Assembly (NCBI GenBank): GCA_949152475.1
Contig: OX424560.1
Location: forward strand, 6,944,001 to 7,008,000
Length of the DNA: 64,000 nucleotides
Direction: 5' to 3'
Source of the DNA: Terebella lapidaria
Lineage: Eukaryota; Annelida; Polychaeta; Terebellida; Terebellidae
The position numbers were made by a program, and so were the translations under genes. The notes under the pieces are model-generated. The model ran no database searches and was not told where the DNA came from. It worked only from the letters and a program-made list of their open reading frames with translations. Shown piece after piece: positions 57,224 through 64,000 of the stretch (positions are counted from its first letter, which is position 1; each line of letters starts with the position of its first letter).

Positions 57224-60200
57224 GTAAGCTTTATAAATATTTGGTAAAATTTATTCCTGTGAGTTTTCTATCAGGAAATCAGACTTCTTTTCACATCGAA
57301 CACATCTCTAGATCGTTTAATAGTGCTGTTAATTAATTTAATTGTATTAATTAATGGTTACTATATATAGTATCGTTTTATTTTGGAATTTAGATCAGCT
57401 CGCTTTAAAAACAAAAGAAACCCAGATTTAAAGATCTCTTTCGCTCTGACACCCGCTTGACCCTATCTCGGTTCTGAAACGAATATGACCTTAAATCGTT
57501 GACATGACCTGACCTCCAGACAAAAGAACTGTATTTGGGTTAGAATACGACTAAAGATATGTTGCAGGTTGTATTGAGCATGGCATTAAATTAAACCTTC
57601 CAACGAATAGGTACGTTATGCATATGCCTAAATGTACATGAAGATCACAGTGGAATGTTGCTCAAATGTATGGTTATCTATGCTGGAATCCTCCTGGATA
57701 TATAGTCTAATATTTCCTGTACGTGCTTGCACAATCTCAACATTGCTTGAGGTCCAATGCTTGATTAATGAATGCCATTTGTACCAAGCATGATTTTCAT
57801 TATTAAGTTGGGCATTAGTATATTGCTCCAGATAACGTTATTTCTACCAGGAATCTCGTGCGCCGGTGGTCATGAAAAGTGCATAAAATCGTGATTTCCC
57901 ACCCACCCTCATCTAAAATCCTATACACCCATCAGCAGTCGGGGCAAATCGCCTGGGAATCGATCCTGAGAAAAAACTATGCCTGTGGTACTTCATAAAC
58001 TTGCTCTGCAAATCGAGACAGTTTCGATTCCCATCACCTGTTACACGCCTTACTTCCACACCCGCCAACACCAGAGGCGAACTCGCGTGGATATCCCAGG
58101 TATTTCTATCATTGCGTCCAGTGGTACTTCCCCTAAATATTTACTGCGGAGCTGGCGGAAGTTGAGATGCGCGCACGAGTTTGTTGGTGGCAATTTCTCG
58201 GTGGAAGATTGAAGAAAAACTAGAAAAGATCGCGATGTTGTAATCTTATCGTGCAGTGAGTCGTTGCAAGGTGTATGTACATTCCATTTCACAGCTTGGA
58301 ACTGTGGTATTCGGCAACTCTGAATTTATTTAGCCTCGCTATCGGCTAGATCAAACAGAAACATGACCAACTGCCCTCTTTCAAAACGTACTGATCTTGT
58401 CAGAATGTTCCAAATGATTAATTGCACAACTCACTATCAGAAAGCTTCATAAATTGCGCGACTTGGACTTTAAGAGAGCCAATAACATCCTTGCATGTAT
58501 ATGGTATATGTTGCTCACATAACACCCGATAACGTCAGGACAGCTGTGGATATGAATGTCTGGCGTGACTTTGTCTTTCTCCATAAAAAATTGTTCATTC
58601 CCTAATTGGCATTATTGCAATCTTGATATGCTATTAATAGATCGGCGATTACTACCATTTTTATTCAGTTGTCTAAATCTTTACATTAACGAAAAAAATA
58701 CGTGTAATGACATATCAACACCAATGTATACAGGTACATATACATGTAGGCATCTTGTTATCAAAGTTTGAATCATTGACAAGCCCACGGTTGATTTCCC
58801 AATTTCAATGTGAAGTTGCGCATCTATTTATCAGTCACATGCATCTGCAGCGTTTAGACAAATATAATAGACTGCTCATATACCTGGCTTGTAATATCAT
58901 ACCCTCTCCATACACCAGACGGTCAAATGCCATAAATATCATCTCAATTCTCTTATTGTAAAACAAAGCGACAATTTGTTGAACGTGCCTTTAAACTTAC
59001 AGAGCAAGGTGAGATGCATTCGATCGTTTTCACCTGTTACCGGAACGGTAAAGAAACTATCATGACTCGGCCATTGTGCTAGGTGGGGAGCCGGGCTGGT
59101 GTAGAAATTCTACCTAGAGAAGACGATATTATGTACGTTTGTCATCTGAGTGTGTTATCCCAGTCAGACAGTCACGCACGTCATCCATCCCTCACTTGCT
59201 TAGAACGGCATCGTCTTTTGAGAATGTTTTAGCGATAGGTTGAGTCCTTTGTTTCTGACAGGGAAATGGTTTTAATCCGATTTATTACAGCGGTGTTTAC
59301 CGGGCATTACAGTTAGAACCTATGCATTTTTGATGGACTGATTTGTCTAACCTATGGGCATCTATAGAAGAATGTTTAAGATGACGCTTTAGTACTCTGT
59401 TTTCCTTTCTTCATGCTGAGGTAGAGACCGAACCCTCCAGTGTTTTCACTAAAGTGCAAAATAGAGTGGTCCGCGGGGCATTGCATCTTTTTGTTTCAGT
59501 ATCTCGTCAAATGTATCGAATCAATTCGTTGCCCAGGGCAATACAATTGAATTTTAGATGGCTTTGTCTTGGATCGGAACAGCAAAGGCATTGCGGAGGC
59601 TACAGATGCTTGAAATAGTTGAGTGCTTAGAAACAAATCAAGCAGAATAGACGGAGGAGGCAAGATTGGTCGTCGTTGATATACTTCGCTACCGTGCAAA
59701 ATTGCATGGAGCATTAAGATATAATTTATTTAAAGACACGCGCTCTTTGCTCCGGTGCTAAACATCGACCTCGGCCTCATTCACTGCGGAGTGTCTCGTT
59801 GACTTCCGGTTCGCTCGTTAAACCGAATATGATAAACACCGACAGACAAAATGTATTCTAATATTTATCATTACCTCCTGTACCAGGTAATGAAGGCATT
59901 GCCTCTTAACTTTATTGGCTGACAAAGGGAGATACAATAAACCAACCTATATGGTTAATCAGCCGAGCAAAGGTGGCCATTATGTTATTAACTGCCAGCC
60001 AGACGATGTCGTTTACAGACTGCAATTTCAGTTGCTGACAGGGAGGACACCCACGAAACAAGTATCACCCCGACCACCCATAATACAGATAATAGCTCGT
60101 TATATGCGCAAAATAATTGAATGGTGTTTCGCTTTTGTCGTCTGCATCCAGCGAGTTCTGCACAATGGCAAATCGTGTAGATCCGGTCGCCTGCGAGAGG

Positions 60201-63200
60201 CTTCATACTGTAACTCAAGGCAGGATTCGATATCATTCACTTGTCGTGAAAGGAACAGCGGGGTTCAGAGTTTATTGGAGAAAACTTAGCTGGACATCCC
60301 GCGCTACCTAATCTCTATAGCCACTAAAAACCACCAATGAGTGGCCCCTCAGCCCTTTGTCCCGAGGCGGTGACATGCCCACTCCGGACTTTTCCAAACA
60401 ATTACTCCTTTCCCGCGCGCCTCTTCTAGGCCTTATTATTCTAGAGGCCCATGACAGCTGAAATCTGGGATATCATAATCAATGCCGCTTAGCGCTGTGT
60501 TTCCCTTGTTCTCCAGCGAAGTATTTGACATTCAGGGATATCTACTGAGCCCCCGGTTCCTCACCGTAGACAGCGCGATGCCTTCCGGTCCATCCTATGA
60601 TATCTATTTTCATTGATTCGGGAAGGACACCGAGATTCGTCTCGAGGATGTCCGCGATTATTGGTCCATAATGGCAAGAATTTAAGTTCTGTCACGGTCT
60701 GGTTTCCAGTGGCGAAGTGTGCCCTAGTATATGAAAAAAATATGAAATCATTCAGTGCAGATGGACTTGTGTTGTATCGGTTACACAACTGGGTAATTAT
60801 TATCCAGGCATGTACTCGACTACTCTTTTGACTAACATACTGTTTTTCGTCAAAAAATATTGGTAAACCGAAATGCGACCTTGAATATGACCATAAACAT
60901 TTTATGGATATCACAAGTTACGTACATCATAGTATACCTGTATACTAGTAACAGATAGGTGCACGTACTTCATGTACAAGTTTAATTATATACTAAAGAG
61001 ATGGGACAAGTTCCTGGACATTCGTTGGTGGGAGTATACACGTATGTTCATACTCAATGAGAGAAAACTATATGTATGACTACGAATATCTATCATTTAA
61101 AATATATCCTACACTCCATGCTCATACGCTAGGGAACGTTTACTACATATCTAAAATTATTCTTCGGACCTAGGGTCCCACCGGATCTATATCATGGAAA
61201 TAATCATGGATGATAAATTATGGGCTTGGCTTCAATAAGTGACGTTGCTTGTTGCTACATGCCTTCCGGACGTAAGTGGACAATCCTCCACATCGCTCAA
61301 TCGTATCCACGGATTATGTTTTTGTTACATGTACTTTCTAAAATAATCCTTGACCTTGCAAACTGCACGTTTGATGCCTAAACCTCAATTATTCATACAA
61401 AACTCAGACCAAAATTCACCACTTGTTTTTGCCTGTTTTTTAAAGCAGGGATTTAGACAGAATTCCTTGTAAATAATACCGTCATCAACCTGTCGCTGTG
61501 AGGCAAGCGAGTGGCCAGTGATGGATGGAAATGACGGGAATTATGCAGATTAACTGGCCCTCCTGTCGTCGGTACTTGGACCAGATACAGTGCCGCCTTT
61601 CCTGAAAGGGGCCAATTTACCGGTCATTAATCGCGATCCCGGCTGCAGCGCTGGAAAGAGACAAGTTGCCGATGTCCAGCGTTTGACAAATTCGTCCCTG
61701 CTCCGCATCCCGCCAGAGTTTCTCCTGGCCATTTGGAAGAGAAGTGTAGTGGGGGGGGGGGGGGGGGTAATAAGTCCAGAAATGTAGGGAGTGTCGCGCA
61801 ACATTAACGCGTCCATCCCAAGCACCTTACCCCTGCGGTATATAACCATGATTTCTGCCAGCTTGGTCCGCTCTTCTTCGTGAGATCCCGTTGTCACCCG
61901 AGGGACGAGGTTGTGTGAATGTCCACCGAGTTCCTACCAAGAACGGCGCGGATACCCTTGTAATGCAAATGAGGGACATTTTATGGCTTCATTTTAATTA
62001 GGGTGCTCGTGGCTTTCTCGTCTGGACACAAATCAGCCTCCTACCCCCGAGAAAACCCGACACAAACACGATTATCATTAAGTCCTCTTGTTATGTGACG
62101 CTCCTAGGGACTATATTCCCGGCGCAAGGTTATGTTCCCCTAGGGAGTGACGCGTTCCCTCGCCGACCGGACTGGAAGCCAGATAGGTAATGAGTCGGGG
62201 GTCGCTGCTTACGTAATGAGGCCGCAATCGGTGGAAGAATGGGCCTTAATTATGGGGGTCATGCATGAACCATTGAAAAGTAAACTAGGGACGATTTTCC
62301 GAGAGGGGCATTGCATCTATAATACATAAATCAAACGTACTTACGAGTTAGAGCGAGTGACCAAGAAAAACTGGCAGATTTTATCTTGCGACTACCAATA
62401 ACTGCCTACATGTGGTTCTGCTACAGTAAAGATAGGCATCACACTGCTAGTGTATGGTATGGAATCTGGGGAAATTAGTATTATTACTAATCACAACACA
62501 ACATAATAAAATTTAATTGCATTTATCAGTAGAGAGAATGACACTTATTTTGTAACTGTTGCGATTTGTTGAGATATGACGAGTTACATGTACATACATA
62601 TAGGGAATTGTGCCTGCGTACATCTTTGATACTTTCAGGCAGATCCAGTAGATGTATTGGCTTCTGCAAAGCAATACACTTCATTGTACATCACTCAGTC
62701 GCATGCAATACATGTGCCAGTCCACAATATCATCGAACATAACATGCATCCCCTAACATGCATCCCCTAATATGCATAACATACTGTATTTCTATACTGG
62801 TGCGATTTCCTTTAGGTTTTGAGAGAGCGCTTTGGAACCATGAAGCAGCGATAAAAATATGCTCTGGAATACTGAATGTGTCTTTCGTAGTCAACACAGC
62901 CCAATAAAGTAAAAGTAGTTCATCGACATTGCTACATGGGACGCAGTAGAATCTATTAACAGCGATATTAGTACCGTTGCATAGTCGAAATATGAACTAA
63001 AGTAGTCCATATTGACAACAGTGGAGTCACTTGACATACGTCATTGCGGACCGGGGTGCCGTAAAGCATTATGGGACGAGGAATAGGTGGGGCTTTCCAG
63101 GCCGATAAAGTGTGGAGACATTCGCTAAAACCCTCGCTAGATCTTATTTCCCTCGTGTCGTATCAAGCAGGATACAATTTGACATTATGGCCCTACAACC

Positions 63201-64000
63201 ATTATAAAAATTCAATATTAGAAATGTAATATTTCATCGCCGGGCGCCCCATGAAGGGGAAAAAGAAGGGGCATTAAGCTGGACGTTATTGTGGAAGGCT
63301 CGGGGTATTTGAGTATTATATGGGTTTTTTCATTGGGTTATAGACAGTTTCGTGAATCAAGGAATGGACTGGATGCAATTGGAATATATTGAATTTTCGC
63401 GTGACATGAGATCCAACATAATTTGGTTTCAATGGAAAATGTACATGCAAAAAGATATTATATAATGTTATATCCATAACTGATAATATATATATATATT
63501 GTATCTATATAATGTTATGAAAAGATATAAGAGAAAGATATAATAACATGTTATATATATTTAAAATTATATATATTCAAAATTATAAGAACGTAGAAAC
63601 AATAGAATCCAAGGAGGCAACAGTTTTGATTTTCTGCTGAAGTCCCATATGAAGTTTGAACAGAATGAACTTGATCGGGCTTGAGTCACCATCGACCTGT
63701 TGTAATTATTTTAAATCATTGTTAATATTTCTATTTACATCTATATCAAAACACAAACGAAACTAAATTTGGGTTTTTCTCGTCCGAATGCATTGATATT
63801 GGACATTTTCTGATTTCAAGTTAGATCTGTTTATGTGTATACACAATATTTGAAAACGTACAGTTAATGGCCTATTGAGTTCTTCATTCACAGATTTTAA
63901 ACTCAGCGCAATGCCACGCAATATGAAAGAAACTGCTGATTCATTTTCCTCCTGGTATGGTATGATAAGTAAAATTACGTATGCATATAAGAAAACCACA
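57224..64000 (+). other. Probable long first intron with candidate regulatory islands
   Basis: Few repeats are recognised. GC-rich, low-repeat islands stand out at about 60290-60700, 61540-61960 and 62030-62300, amid AT-rich sequence; they include homeodomain-type TAATTA/TTAATTAG cores (near 61995 and 62249). Poly-G lies at 61751-61767. TA-rich simple sequence lies at 63480-63590. Enhancer function is inference; no exon is defended. Confidence 0.35.

Noticed and set aside
59915-60289. 124-codon + frame as a second exon of the 57 kb gene
   Set aside because: No acceptor and donor of compatible phase bound a conserved-looking segment; the residues resemble no extracellular domain.
61550-61897. 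115-codon minus-strand frame in a GC-rich island
   Set aside because: GC-rich islands open long frames by chance; the frame crosses a poly-G/C run and matches no known domain.

Overview
This is a stretch of animal nuclear DNA with spliced genes, LINEs, many TIR-type DNA elements and AT-rich intergenic sequence. The gene families (SUEL lectin receptor, DDE/YqaJ transposon, lineage-type secreted proteins) and the many ACATGTA-type words fit a lophotrochozoan, most likely a mollusc. The species cannot be read from the window. Coding regions were joined by reading donor/acceptor sites and codon phase; nothing was run.

Left (1-8.7 kb): two tandem, intronless paralogues (1062-1826 and 4765-5538) of a Cys-rich secreted family I do not recognise. 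Each has a signal peptide, a KR-type processing site, a CCxCC motif and a GPI-type hydrophobic tail. A third copy lies at 38884-39729. Flanking DNA is paralogous too, so 4-5 kb units were duplicated. A ~300-base noncoding block recurs downstream of each unit (2.94, 8.34 and 43.46 kb, and partly at 48.71 kb).

Middle (8.7-31 kb): a MITE-like element (8759-9495) and a 3.9 kb palindrome (9990-13845) precede a six-exon + strand gene (14515-30473). All its exon phases agree and give 364 residues: signal peptide, SUEL/galactose-binding lectin, CUB-like module, CCP-like module, TM helix, short tail with two DEYM motifs. Its second intron (about 175 bp without the insert) contains a 10.4 kb DNA transposon (15489-25848) with TATA at both edges. 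That element has two convergent genes: an intact two-exon SWIM-YqaJ nuclease-PHD protein (+) and a THAP-DDE transposase (-) with a frameshift. Its TIRs carry TGACGTCA and a YY1-like GCCGCCAT motif. The architecture fits the ISL2EU superfamily. A 5'-truncated CR1/L2-like LINE, a hAT-type MITE and a TA-type MITE are nested inside it.

Right-centre (31-49 kb): a hairpin-rich repeat, a LINE with an uninterrupted endonuclease-RT frame (33474-36470), the third secreted paralogue, a doubled tRNA-like sequence, a TTAA-flanked MITE (42791-43456) and a large TIR element (about 43.77-48.70 kb). The last encloses a foldback of 20-bp minisatellites.

Right (49-64 kb): few repeats. A signal-peptide first exon (57154-57223) with a strong Kozak context and a good donor begins a gene that runs toward or past the right edge. 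The CpG-richer sequence before it and GC-rich islands in its first intron look regulatory, but no second exon could be defended.
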